The translations under genes and the position numbers were made by a program. Positions 21,456 through 32,800 of a stretch of 64,000 nucleotides of DNA are shown here, in pieces. Each line of letters begins with the position of its first letter. Positions within the stretch are counted from its first letter, which is position 1. Source of the stretch: Leishmania donovani (lineage: Eukaryota > Euglenozoa > Kinetoplastea > Trypanosomatida > Trypanosomatidae). The stretch lies in assembly GCF_000227135.1 (NCBI RefSeq), contig NC_018231.1, positions 163,316 to 227,315 of the forward strand. The letters are read 5' to 3'. The notes under the pieces were generated by a model, which searched no databases, was not told the origin of the DNA, and saw only the letters and a program-made list of their open reading frames with translations.

Positions 21456-22022
21456 CTAGCGGCGGCGGCGGCGGATCATCTTCTTCTTCTTTTTGGCCTG
21501 GAAGATGATACCGTCGTGGACTTTCTCGAACCACTTCATCGCCTCCTCCTTGGTGACGTGGTGGGAGTGGCCGACGCGGCTGCACTTGCGCTTGCGGTGC
21601 GCCACTCGCTCGCCACGGCGACCGAGGACGACGTAGAAGTCCATGCCGTAGATACCGGTGGAGGGGTCGTACTTGATGCCGAGATCAATGTGCTCGTCGA
21701 TGCCGAAGCCGAAGGAGCCGGTGTCGGAGAAGTTGTAGCTCTTCAGCTCAAACTCCTTCACCTTGAGGCCCTTCTCCAGCAGCTCCTCGGCCTTCTTGCC
21801 GCGGACGGTGCAGTGCACGGCGATCTTCTCGTTACGACGGATGCCGAACGTGCGCACGGTCAGGCGAGCACGGGAGAGCACCGGGGTCTGCTCGCACAGT
21901 TGCTCGAGCACCTTCGAGGCACGCGTCAGGCGATCACCGCTCTCACCGACGCAGATGTTGATGCAGAGCTTCTTCACGACGATCTCCCGCATGGGGTTCG
22001 CAGCCTTGCTCTCGGCGACCAT
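21456..22022 (-). CDS. RPL11: 60S ribosomal protein L11 (uL5)
   Basis: Predicted 188-residue protein. It contains the strongly conserved [57 protein letters not shown] and [18 protein letters not shown] segments of eukaryotic L11, the large-subunit protein that contacts 5S rRNA and the P-site tRNA. The start is the ATG at 22020-22022 ([13 protein letters not shown]), although the open frame extends far upstream. Compared with the human protein it has a longer basic loop ([17 protein letters not shown]) and a C-terminal extension of Lys and Arg runs ([12 protein letters not shown]) beyond the usual end. Coding bias is clean. Confidence 0.98.
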
Positions 22023-22636
22023 CGTTTCCAGGCGGTGGGTGGGGGTATTACGGCAGAAACAAGAATTTAGACGGTTTCGACTTCTCTGAGTTGTGCGTCG
22101 TGTGTTTGTGTGTTCGTTGAAGTGGGGGATGGTGGAAGGGCGTGAGTAGGTGCCACGCAGCGGGTCCACGCACGTAAAGCGAAGAGGTGTGGAGTAGAGT
22201 GGTGGAGGGTGGGAGAAGCGTTGGCGCGTGTGTGTGAGAGGGAGAGAAGGGAGAAAGAGCGAGGCAAGGCGGTTTAGGGCGGAGGTGTGTGTGCGCGCCA
22301 TTCTGTGAGAGGAGGCATGGACGCACGCACCCTCGCACAGACACATGGACAGGGAAGCGAATAGGCGCACAGCGGTAGAGGGAGGGAGAATGAGGCCTTC
22401 GCCTCCTCTCCCAAACAAGAACGCAGCCGCAATATCAGAAACGAGGCAGTCGTGCAGGCGGAGGCGGCCATGACGCCATCCGCGGGGGCGTGGCACTGGC
22501 AAGAGAAAGAGGGTGATCATGGCAGCAAGTGGGGAAGAGAAGCTCGAATACGCGCACACTGTCAGACATGCCGGCTCACGGGGAGCTCTCGCGCGTTATA
22601 CTTTTCACTCCAAGTGCACGGACTCTCCGCCTCGCG
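22023..22636 (-). other. Intergenic region between the ARF-like GTPase and L11
   Basis: GTPase 3' UTR and L11 5' UTR. Apart from the L11 acceptor I see only polypurine-rich sequence on the plus strand. Confidence 0.5.
22086..22146 (-). promoter_or_regulatory. Predicted trans-splice acceptor of RPL11
   Basis: A pyrimidine-rich stretch (about 22105-22146, minus strand) precedes AACTCAG, with AG at 22086-22087, about 64 bases before the ATG. Other AGs lie a few bases further on. Confidence 0.4.
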
Positions 22637-23209
22637 CTAGACATTGTCCGGGAGGTGAGAGCACATCCAGTCGAGCCCTTCGTATAAGCCGTCACCTGTA
22701 TGAGCACAGCATCCTTGCACGTACCACTTGTGACCGGCCAGGTAGCGTCCCAGCCCGTTGTCGGAGAGGTCACGAAAGCCTAACCCTTCTACGAGCTCCG
22801 CAGGCGTCAGCCGATGCGGCAGGTCTTGCTTGTTGCACAGCACCAGTAATGCTGCGCCGGCCAGCAGCGGGTCTGACAAGAGCGTCCGCAGCTCTTCACG
22901 CACCTCGCCGACACGCGCGCGATCATTGCTGTCGACGACGAAGATAACGGCGTTGGCACCTTCGTAGTACATCTTCCACAGCGCGCGTAGCCGCTTCTGC
23001 CCACCGACGTCCCACAGGTGAAACGTCACGTTGCGGTAGTCCACCGTCTCGACGTGGAAGCCGATCGTCGGCACCGTCTCGCGCGAGGCGCCGAGCTTCA
23101 GTTTGTCTAAAATTGTTGTCTTGCCGGCTGCATCGAGGCCGACCATGACGATGCTGGCCTTTTTGTTGCTGAAGAGGCCCTCGAACCAGCTGGAAAAGAC
23201 GTTGCCCAT
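22637..23209 (-). CDS. ARF-family small GTPase
   Basis: Predicted 190-residue protein. It starts MGNVFSSWF, so Gly 2 is a likely N-myristoylation site followed by an amphipathic helix. GTPase motifs are GLDAAGKT (24-31), PTIGFHVETV (switch 1), WDVGGQ (66-71, switch 2) and NKQD (126-129). The last motif is CAH (168-170) where ARFs usually have CAT. The layout is that of ARF/ARL proteins acting in vesicle traffic at Golgi or endosomal membranes. It is about nine residues longer than human ARF1 because of an insertion near 146-160. It diverges enough from ARF1 that an ARL assignment is as likely. The frame is open upstream, but the start at 23207-23209 is fixed by the family N-terminus and a splice acceptor six bases before it. 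Confidence 0.95.
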   Translation of the reverse strand: MGNVFSSWFEGLFSNKKASIVMVGLDAAGKTTILDKLKLGASRETVPTIGFHVETVDYRNVTFHLWDVGGQKRLRALWKMYYEGANAVIFVVDSNDRARVGEVREELRTLLSDPLLAGAALLVLCNKQDLPHRLTPAELVEGLGFRDLSDNGLGRYLAGHKWYVQGCCAHTGDGLYEGLDWMCSHLPDNV

Positions 23210-23214
23210 CGTTG

Positions 23215-23246
23215 CTCGGGGGGGGGGGAGGGGAGTGGAGGGGCAC
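23215..23246 (-). promoter_or_regulatory. Predicted trans-splice acceptor of the ARF-family GTPase
   Basis: A C/T tract ending in a run of eleven C (minus strand) is followed directly by GAG (AG at 23215-23216) and, after CAACG, the ATG. This gives a very short 5' UTR. Confidence 0.55.
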
Positions 23247-23407
23247 AAGCGAAGACACACGCACGCACACGCACACCCGCAGGCCAAAGACGGAGACGGA
23301 AGTGAGGCAGGAGAGAAATCCAAGAAGACAAGCAGTGACAGTCGCGCGTACGCAGGCGCACAGGGAGGGGCGAGCGCGACGGAGAAAACAAGAATCAAGA
23401 GTGAAAG

Positions 23408-23475
23408 ACCCACCCACCCACCCACCCACCCTCCCTCCCACCCACGCACACGCACACACACACACACACACACTG
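23408..23475. repeat. CCCA and CA microsatellite
   Basis: A CCCA tetranucleotide run is followed by CTCC-rich and then CA dinucleotide repeats. Confidence 0.85.
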
Positions 23476-24319
23476 CACACGCCACAGAGGGAGAAGGAGA
23501 GGGGTGGGGGCGAGGAAAACGTCGAGGAAGCAAGCGAACAGAGATTGTTTAGATCGGAGAACACAAACCCGCCGAGACTGACACGTGCACGCACACGCAG
23601 GTCTTGTGGGAGAGGGGGGGGAGAGACGGGCGACACCGGCGGATATCCAGCTAAGAGAGCAGCCACTACAACCAAAGAAGAACAAGCGAAAGGTAAAAGA
23701 GGCGTGTGTGAGAGAGTCACGCACCGGCGCACGCACGCGCGATGGTGCCAGCGGCCACAGAAGTAACGTGTGGCGAAGAGAAAGAGAGCGAGAGCGAGCG
23801 AAAGACAGGGCGCTGCGACGGTGAAGCTGAGGTGTGTGTGGAAGGGAGAACTGCCGGAGAAGGAGAGGAGGCCTGGTCGCTGTTATGTTTCGTTGAGTTT
23901 GCGCGGCTCGAGCGCGTGCTGAGTCGCGGGTAGATGCGTGCGAAAACCCGACACGCAAAGCCGAAGCAAAACGAAGAAGAGCGCGTCGGTGCACGAGCAG
24001 GCGCACCGGTATACAACAGATTCGCGCGCACTCGTGTCGTGGCGACTCTGTGCCAAACAACACACGCGCACACGCACACCATGCACGGCAAGAGCGAGGG
24101 GGGGGGGAGAGGAGGGATGAGGCTACGCGTCTTTGCTGTAGCGGCATGAGATCGCAGGAGGCATGAGGAGGGATTGGCTTGTGTGTGTGTGTGTATGTGG
24201 CTAGAGACTGAAGATGGTGTCGAGGAGACTCTCTAACACATACGCTTCCGTACACAAGCGCCAAGAAAGGCAGAGGACGACGAGGGGAGAGGGACGGCGT
24301 TCATCAATGGCGGTTCACA

Positions 24320-24321
<2 letters not shown>

Positions 24322-24350
<29 letters not shown>
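24322..24350. repeat. CA dinucleotide microsatellite
   Basis: An uninterrupted CA run of about 29 bases in the 3' flank of the DUF2423-like gene. Confidence 0.85.
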
Positions 24351-24903
24351 GGCCACGCCCAAACTTGGAGAGGGAGCGTGAGGAGAGAGATACCTGCAGG
24401 CCGGGCTTAGATCACTTATACGGGGACATTAATGCGTGAACAGGAGGTAATGAATCAAAAAAGGCACACACACACAGGCAGCCACACCCACGCTTCCCAC
24501 AACAGCAACACAACACGACAAGAACGAAGTTCAGACACACGACCAAGTAGCTGAGCAGAGCCGCTATGGGCGGAGGCCACCGCCATCCACTCACCACCAC
24601 CACCACCACCACCACAGCAGCAGCAGCATTAACGTGCAAGATATGAACTGTTTGTGTGCGTGGACACGAAGCGGTGACACGGAGCACGCAGGCACTTCGA
24701 CCTGGCAAGAAACCCTTCACAAACACCGACCCCTCGCTTTCTTCGCCCTTACTGCCTCACGCATATCTGCATGCAAGCATGCTGCACTCAGACATGTGTT
24801 GTTGGTGGGTGGGGCGATCCGCACGGAACCTCGCCAACTGTTCGGCTTCTCAGCCCCTTCTCACTATCGCGCAGTGCTCATTCATCACCACGGCCTACGA
24901 TTA

Positions 24904-25875
24904 TTACCTCTTGGTGCTGTTCTTCGCGTTGCCCACGTCCTTCCGCGCTACCTTGCCGCCGCTGCTCACAACACGGGTGCCGCTCGAGCCGCCGAGCTTC
25001 CCCACCTTCTTCATCTTCGACGCGCCGCCGGCGGAGACCATCGCGCCGTTCTTCTTCCGCATTGCTTGCATGCTCGCGATCTTGTTCACCGCCGTCACGC
25101 CGCCATGACGGGGGTGATGATCGGCCTCTTCCTCTTCGTTGGCCATCGCGGCTGCCGCCGCTGCGAGCATGCGGCTGCTGGAGCCGGCCACCGACACGGA
25201 CGAAGAGGCTCCGGCGGAGGCCGATGCGGCGCCCTTCAATGCCTTCGGCGCCACAGACCCCTTCTTCTTGGCACTTGTCTTCTGTTGCCCGCGTGTACGG
25301 CGCGGCGCGGCGTCTTCCATGCCAAATACGTATTCCTCCGGGCCGTCGTCAGCGTTGTCGCCGCTGTCGTTGTCGCCGTCTTCTTCGCCGGCATCCTCCT
25401 CCGCATCGGCCACCGCGGCAGACGCCTCACGCTCCTGCTGCGCCTGCCGACGCGCCAGCCGCTCCATGTCCGCCTTGGTCAGCGCGTGACCCGCCAACGG
25501 CGCGTCGGCGTCGATCGTCTCGTACATCACCGTCATCGGATGCGGCGCGTCTACGTCCGTCTTGCCGTACATGTTGGTCTTTGGCGGCGCCAACTTCAGG
25601 GGCTTTGTGTAGTCGTACTGGACGTGGTTCAGCTCAGCACGGTAGTTGTTGTTCAAGTTCTTGCGCGTGTTCGGCACACGCGAGTCCAGCACCGGGTTGA
25701 GAAAGTGGAAGCGCTTCTCCGGCTCCTGCGGCGGCACGGCACTGATGCCACCCTTGACAGTGAGCTCGAGCTTCTTGTTCAGCAGGCGAATGCGCTTCAC
25801 CGTGTTCGTCGCCTCCGCCTGCGCCCGCTGGCGCCGGTGCATCTTCTTCCACTTCGAACGGCTGGACTTGGCCAT
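24904..25875 (-). CDS. Basic nuclear/nucleolar DUF2423 (LLPH/YBL028C)-like protein
   Basis: Predicted 323-residue protein. Its start, MAKSSRSKWKKMHRRQRA, matches the short N-terminal motif of the DUF2423/LLPH group (proteins starting MAKSxRSKxKR), whose members are small basic nuclear or nucleolar proteins. A conserved-looking segment follows (about 40-120, containing RFHFLNPVLDSRVPNTRKNLN), then an acidic stretch (EEDAGEEDGDNDSGDN), and a Lys/Ser/Ala-rich tail likely to be disordered. A role in ribosome assembly is an inference from the family. The frame is open for another 137 codons upstream, but the family N-terminus fixes the ATG at 25873-25875. Two candidate AG acceptors lie 8-12 bases before it. 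Confidence 0.85.
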   Translation of the reverse strand: MAKSSRSKWKKMHRRQRAQAEATNTVKRIRLLNKKLELTVKGGISAVPPQEPEKRFHFLNPVLDSRVPNTRKNLNNNYRAELNHVQYDYTKPLKLAPPKTNMYGKTDVDAPHPMTVMYETIDADAPLAGHALTKADMERLARRQAQQEREASAAVADAEEDAGEEDGDNDSGDNADDGPEEYVFGMEDAAPRRTRGQQKTSAKKKGSVAPKALKGAASASAGASSSVSVAGSSSRMLAAAAAAMANEEEEADHHPRHGGVTAVNKIASMQAMRKKNGAMVSAGGASKMKKVGKLGGSSGTRVVSSGGKVARKDVGNAKNSTKR

Positions 25876-26814
25876 GGTTGCGCTGCTGAGGGTTGCGGAT
25901 GGTGGTGGTAATGGTATATTAGCGGACAGCAAGTGGCAGAGGCGATGGGAGGGGCGACTGCGGTGCTGCTGCTGCTTGTTGTACGCGTGTGCGTGTGTGT
26001 GAGCTACACCGGTGTCACTGGCAGAGGCGTGACTGAGCCGACTGTGGGGAGTTGGAGAAAAGCGGTGTGCGTGTGTGAAGGGGGGGAGAGGGGTCGCATG
26101 CGGTGAAGCACGGCAGAGAGACCCGGAGGGGTACAGAGATCGAGGGATAAGGGGAAGAGTTGACACGAGCGAGGAGAAGCCGGAAGAGCGCACACAGGAG
26201 CACCCACGTCGCTGAGCATGACGTGCTTGACGAGCTCCCATCGCATGGAGGACAGGGAGAGGAGAAGGGAGCCGATGCCCGTGCATGCCATCGCACTCCA
26301 GGGATTGAGGTGGCGCACAGACGCGCAGCGAGGGCCAGCGATCGACAACGCTTGTCCGCCTTCAAATGCACGCGGGCATCACATCTGCACACATCATGCG
26401 TGCGGTGTCTTTCCTTGCTTGACTTCTCTATGCTCAACTCTTAAGCGCATTCTTTCACACTCTTACTTATCTTGACGTGTTGCGGTGTACCCGCTGCGAG
26501 CGACGACGTGCTTCGCTGGCGTCTGTGCCGCACCTGTCTTCATGTGCCGCTCTTACGCAACGCACCTACTCGCACCTGCGCACAGTCTATCCGCAAGTGC
26601 TGCGCGACGGCGCGGCTGCAGCATTATCTCTATGTGCGCGCCACACTTGGCCGGCCTCGCCAGCAACTCCACCAGCTTCAGCCCCCACACTCCTGCGCCG
26701 CTGCCGTCTCTGGCACCCCTCCGCGACTCCTTCAGCAGCACCGCATTTGAAGGTGATCGCTTGCTGTCGTTGCTGGCGGAGGAGCAGTAAGCCATGCCGC
26801 TGTCCGCGCTGACG
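25876..26814 (-). other. Intergenic region between ncPAP and the DUF2423-like gene
   Basis: ncPAP 3' UTR and the DUF2423-like 5' UTR. TG runs lie near 25987-26000. I see no gene. Confidence 0.5.
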
Positions 26815-29800
26815 CTACTGAGAGGCGGCACGCCTGCCATCACCACCACCGGAGCGATGGTGTGAAGCAGGATGCTGATAACCGCCATGGGCAGACTGTT
26901 GCTGCTGCTGCTTCGGCGGCGGCTCACTTGCACTGACACCGGCATCATCACTGCTGGTGTTCACCGGCGACCCTGTCGCTACGGCGGCGGCGCTCTGATA
27001 GGTCATCATAGACGGCATCGCCACCATGTCCGGCTGCTGGTGCTGCTGGGGCATCTCACCACCACCGGCAGCAGTCCTCGTCGCGTCGGTATTGTGTGTA
27101 CCGCCTACACCAAACGCAACGCTTGGATATCCCACGTACGGCGTGTACGGGAACACCTGCTGTTGCTGCTGCTGCGCGCTGGCACTCGTTGCGGTGGTGC
27201 TGGAAGTGCCGTCGCTTCGGTGACTGCTACCTCCGTCTTGATCGGCGGCGGCGGCGGTGGGGGCGACACCGACAAAGCCGCTACTGTTCCGCGTCGTGTG
27301 ATACTGCTGCTGCTGTTGCCAGAGGTGCTGCTGCAGGTCGTAGTACAGGGCTGGGAAGGGGTAGCTCGAGGACGACGAGGTGCCGGCGGTAGCCACAAAC
27401 CCACTGCTGGTGCTACTGATGATCGGCTGCGGTTGCTTCAGCTGTGGCGACGGAGGGTATGGCACCTGCTGCTGCTGCCGTTGCTGCTGCTGAGCAAATG
27501 CTTGATAGTAAAAGGCGGCGGCGGCCGCTGCGTGTTCTTGCTGCTGTCGGAACTGCTGCTGCTGCTGCGGGGAGACGTACACGCCCGCAGCTCGGTTCAT
27601 CGGGTGCGGACTGCCGTAGGATACCTGCTGCTGTTGCGAGGCAGCGTAACCCTGGTTGCCTGCGTATGCCATGTTCGGCGAGTAGCCGTTGCACAGGCCA
27701 CCTGCGCCGTGCTCACCAACGCCAGCATTGCCTTCTGCGGTGGCCTGCGCGTCATGCGGCGCCAGCTGTTGCGGGTAGTGCTGCGGCATGACTGCGTTCG
27801 CATCCCCACGGCCGCCACACTGGTCGAGACAGTCGGTGTAGTCAACGACGCTCTCGCTGCCGTAACCGCGGTCACCATAGCGCCCGCCGGCTTCGTCCTC
27901 CTCATCTTCGTCGCCCTTCACAGGCGTGAGCATGACATCGACGCGGCAACGAGGACTGTTGCCGCCGTCGACGTCGTCGTTGTTCTCAGTAGGATAGCTG
28001 TGCACCGCCATCATCCCCGCCGCCGTGGGCGTTATGGCGGCGTGACTGGAGGACCCTTCAAAGGCCTCCTCCCGTGAGTCCACATACGGCAGCTGCAGTG
28101 GCGGACGCCGGCGCGCACGAGTCCTTGCTGATACTGCGGCCGCCGCAGTGGCGCCGCATTCGCTGGCAGGACGGCTTCTACTGCCACTGCTGGCAGCGCG
28201 TATGGCCGCCGTTTCGTGTGCCGTCGCGGACCCCTTCTTCGCTGCGGTGGAGGCGATGCTGATACTGCCGCCATATTTTAAATGAGGGGCGCTGCGGTGG
28301 TCATGTTCACCGAGGCCACCCCCGCGCACGTGCGTGTCTGTGTCCATGCCACTCGCTTCACTGGGGCTTGCCTGCTGCTGCTGCTGCTGCTGGTAAGCGT
28401 GCACTGGCGAGCCAGGCGACATCATCGTGCTCTGCAAGTGAGGAAACGGCGCAGCAACGGAGTGTTGCGCCACCCCCGCGCCACCGCAGCGCTGCTGTTC
28501 GACGCTAGGGCCATTGTACACGTTCATCGGTGGCACCGGCACACCACCCGCATGCTGCTGTGGCTGCTGCGGATGCGCGCGAAGGGTCATCGGCATCATC
28601 GTTGTCGTGCTGCTTCTCATGCTCTGCGGTTGCTGCTGCTGCGCGCCATACAACTTTGTGTTGCCGTCCATCGACATCATCATCGTGTGCGGCTGCCTGG
28701 GCGCAGACTGCTGCTGCTGCTGCTGCTGCATGAGCATCATGTGATGGCTTCTCCCCGTACTCTCTTGAAAGGCAAGCATGGGGGCGCTCATGCTGTGGTG
28801 AGGGTGGCCCCCCTCGCCCGCGGCGCCGCCGTTGCTGTAGTGTTGCGTGAGCGTCGCTGCGGCGGTGCTTTCGGCACGTCGCGCGGCGGCGACGGCTTGC
28901 TTCATGAGCGCCTGATGCACTGCCTGGCAGTCCGCGTCTGCCGACATGGGTGACAGACACTGAAGGACGTACTGAAGACTGCAGCTGCCGTAGTACTGCG
29001 GCGACTGCCGCGCCGCCCCCCACTCGGCAAACCACCAGCACAGCCACTGAAAGTCGCGCATGTGTGTCATGCGCGCTGTCAAGTCGTACTCAGGGTCGAA
29101 AGGCGATGTCATGTGGAAGTGCTGACCGCGGCGGGAGCAGAGGAACGGCTTTGCCACCACCTCGGAGCGGCCGTCAATGGTGAAGCGGATGCCGCTGGTC
29201 TCGTAATCGAAGGCGCAGCCGTAGTAGTGGCAGAAGTCAAGGAACAAGTCCGACACCTCTGCCTGCCGGCGCAGGAAGTCCGCGGCGAACGCGTCGAAGG
29301 CGCTGTCTTCGCTGTCGGCGTCGCTGTGCTGCTCAGAGGCCCTCTTCGACGTCGAGGCTGCTGCTGCTGCTGCTGCTGCTGCCTCTGCTACTCGACTTGC
29401 ATGGGCGCCCGCTGCGCCGGCCGTCTCTGTCTCCGCTGGCAGCGATGCTGACTGAGCAGAGCCCCGGCCGGCTTTCACAGGATCTACATTCGCTGCGCTG
29501 CCAGCGGCGGCGGAGACTAGTTCCTCCGGCGTCTCAGTACCCTCCGCTACCGCGGCTGCCGCCGCGTCGGCGCGCGTCTCCTGGTGGAGAGCCTCTGGTG
29601 TGGCCATAGCCGCTGTTGAATGCTCAGCGCTCGTGTCTTCCGCCACCTTCTCGTCACGCCCTGCTACTTCGTAGGCGCCAGGGGTATCAACGTGCGACCC
29701 CTCGCCCACCACGCGTTCGTGCGGCTGAGGTTCTACCGTCTTGAGTAGGTAGTGGTGCGGCGGTGGCGCGAGGCGGCCAGGCGCAGCGTCCACCACAGCC

Positions 29801-32800
29801 GCTAGTTCCTCGCCGGCACTAGGTGTGGTGGTGGTGGTGGTGCCGCCCAGGCCTGCAGTCCCGGTGAGGTTAGGAGGCTGATGCTCGCGCAACGGTGACG
29901 GGGTGCTGGTGCTGGTGCTGCTGCTCGCACCCGCTGCCGCTCCGCCGCCGGAGGCACTCTCAGCAGCGTCTGAAGAGGTGGGTCGCGTCTGTTGCGTGCG
30001 CCCTGCTCCACCTTCCTTTTCAGGGGTCGCGCCAGTCGTCGTCTGTGGCGCCAGCGCCAGCGCCACCGCCGCTGTCACGGACGCGCCTGCCGCTGTTGTC
30101 GCGGCTGCCGGGTCGCCGACAAAGCCCAGTATCGTTTGGCGAATCGCACGCAGGCGCTCCTTGTCGTCGCTGGCGTAGGCCGCCTTGATGGTCGCGCACG
30201 CTCCAGTCGCCACCGCCGTGGAGGATGACGCTCGCCCAAGAGCCGGTGCCGCCTTCTGGATGTTCCCGCTGCTGCTGTAGAGCTCGGCAACATCGTCAGA
30301 GCCTGCTGCGTCGAGCGACACACTTCGCCGTGCCCCCGTCTCCTCTACCAATTGCGCGTGACGCTGCTCCACTCGTGCAAGATACTCGCCCAGCATGTAC
30401 TCCAGCAGCCCAAGAGTAAGGGGAGCGGGGCCCGCCGTCGGAGAGGTAGCACTGTTGTCCGCGGCGCCGCCGCGGCGCAGGGCTTCCTCCGCTGCGCGAT
30501 CCTTCTGCGGCTGCTGGTGCTCTCCGGTATCCGCTCCTGCTTGACGGCTTTGTGCCTGCGCTGGCGACGACGCGGCGTTCCGCTCACGCAGGAGAAGGAG
30601 AATGCGTTGGCGGCATTCGTTGTAGAAGTGGAGTACCATGAGGTAGATGGCGAAAGACGTCACTCCGCCAGGCTCACTCTCGCCGGCACCGAGGCTGCGA
30701 ACGCAGTACTTGAGGAACAGAATGAGCGTGCGGGCATGCGGAAACACCTCCAGCAGCGATCGTGTAAGCTGCATCGACCGCCAGTGCTCGCCACCGGCGA
30801 AGGTGATGTCCACCTTGGTGCCGGTTGCCTTGTCTGTCAGCTTGATGACCGGCACACGAGTCGCCGTGATCGACTGCACAAAGAACAGCGGGCCTTCATG
30901 AACAGGGACGTAGGTGAGATGGCCCGCGCCACGGCCACGGCCATCCGTATCACCGAGAACGATCGGGCTCCGCGTCACTGCGTCCTGGGACGCCGGCGGA
31001 GCTGCCGCGGTCTGCACCGTGGCGGCCCTCTCTCCGGATGCTGCAGCTGTGGGCGACACCGACGACGACTGAGCTGCCGCGGCCTCATCGGCGGCCACGG
31101 TTTCTGTACCCGCGTGTGCCGCTTCCGCCTCGGCTGCCGTAGCATCGCCGCCGCCACTGACAGTACGGCCTTCCGGCTCCGCGGCGCCGCCGTCTGCAAG
31201 CCTCGCCTGGCTGCTCCGGAGCTCCGCTTCATTGGCCAACTTATCTGCGTCGGCTGGTGCTGCCTTGCTTCTCGGCAGCGGCTGCGCATGTGCTGCAATG
31301 TTGTCCTCGTCGACATGCAGACCCGACGCCATGGCGGGCGGCAGGGAACGTACGCTGCCTTTTAGGTCGGCACTTCCACTCGCCGCGGCAGACTCGCGCG
31401 GGGACGACAACGAGGCAGAGTCATGCAGCCGCGTCGTGGTTGTTTGGAACGCGAGACCGCTGCTGCTACTGCTGGCACCTCCGATACTTAGACCGCTTGC
31501 TGCTGCTACCGGTGGCGCGACAGGCGGCATACCACCACCCATCGATGGCGCGAAGAGCGCCGACAGGTCTACGGAGGTGCTGAAGTTGTAGTCCTTTTCA
31601 ATCTGACCGCGAAACACCTCCTCGGCCTGCTCCACGTCGCCAACGGTGCCGTAGACCTCCGTGTCCGCCGTCGCCACGTCGGGGTCGTGCAGGCGACTCG
31701 CGCTCACACTGTCCGTGTGACCCACAGCGCTCTTAGCGCAGGTCGACGTGGCACCCGCGCCCGGGACGGTGCCAGAGCCGGAGGCAAGGCGAACAAACTC
31801 GCCATCGTCGCCAACCGTGGCGCTCGAGGTCAGAAACACTTTACGGGTGTCCAGGGGGAAGGCGGTCGCGGAGAAGCACGTCGTGCTCGACTCTGTCGAC
31901 AGCGACGAGGCGCTGACGCTTCGCTGAGGCGCCGTTGTCGCCGTGCCGTCTTGAGGCACACAGGGAGAGCGCCGTGAATGGCTAGACACGCGGCGATTCG
32001 GTGCGGCACGCGCCGCCTCATCCATCTCGCCGATTACCGGCATTTCCTCCGCGGCCTCGGTGGAGCTAAGGAGGAGGCTCTTCACGATACTGCCAGCGCG
32101 CGCTACACGCTTCGGCGAGAGGCCGCTCGTCCCTTCACCTTCGCTGGCATTCTCCTCAGACCGTCTGCCGGTGTCATCGTCATCGGCGTCGCTGTCGGAG
32201 TCCCGCAAGCTGGCCGCCTCACAGACTTCGCTAGCACTGCAGCGGCTCTCTCGGGCCCAGTGACGGCCTTCGTCGGGGGCTACTGCAACTCCTGCTCCAG
32301 TCGCTGCCGCCAGCGCCACCTGCTTTGCCCGCTTCTTTGCTTCCTCCATCAGCTGCCGGCGGCGGTGCTGCGCTTCGGCCTCGATGAGCTCTTGCAAGCG
32401 AAGAGCGTCGTTCTTGCTGTCTTCGTCCAACTCCAAGAGGGCCTTCGACAGCCGCTGCAGCGCCTCGAGCGGCGCGATCGGCTGGTACCCGACAGCAAGG
32501 AGGTCCACGTCACTCGACGGAAGTGCCAGACCGGTCGTGATGGAGCCGTGCACACGGATCTCTGCATTTTGGTTTAGGTGCTTGCGCAGCACGGCCTCGA
32601 TAATCCAGCAGAGCTGCTCGCGGTTTGCCTCGTCCTCCGGCTTCAGCGTCAGGCACGTCGCCACAAACGTCGGCAGCACCGTGATGAAGTCGTAGTACGG
32701 GATCGGCGGCGGTTTCGCCATCGTGTGCTGCTGCTGCTGCTGCTGCTGTGGTTGTTGATGGTGGAATATGGGCTGCCGACCCGCACCACCACCGCCAACG

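Larger units (their letters stand above)
23210..24903 (-). other. Intergenic region upstream of the ARF-like GTPase
   Basis: About 1.7 kb. It contains a CCCA/CA microsatellite at 23408-23475, a CA run at 24322-24350 and an ACC/AGC repeat near 24590-24630. No gene is apparent. Confidence 0.55.

Noticed and set aside
24634..25911. 425-codon open frame on the plus strand
   Set aside because: Antisense shadow of the DUF2423-like gene; Arg/His-rich translation without motifs.
26872..28077. 401-codon open frame on the plus strand
   Set aside because: Antisense to the repeat-rich C-terminal part of the ncPAP-like gene; composed of repeat-derived Leu/Arg/Val runs.
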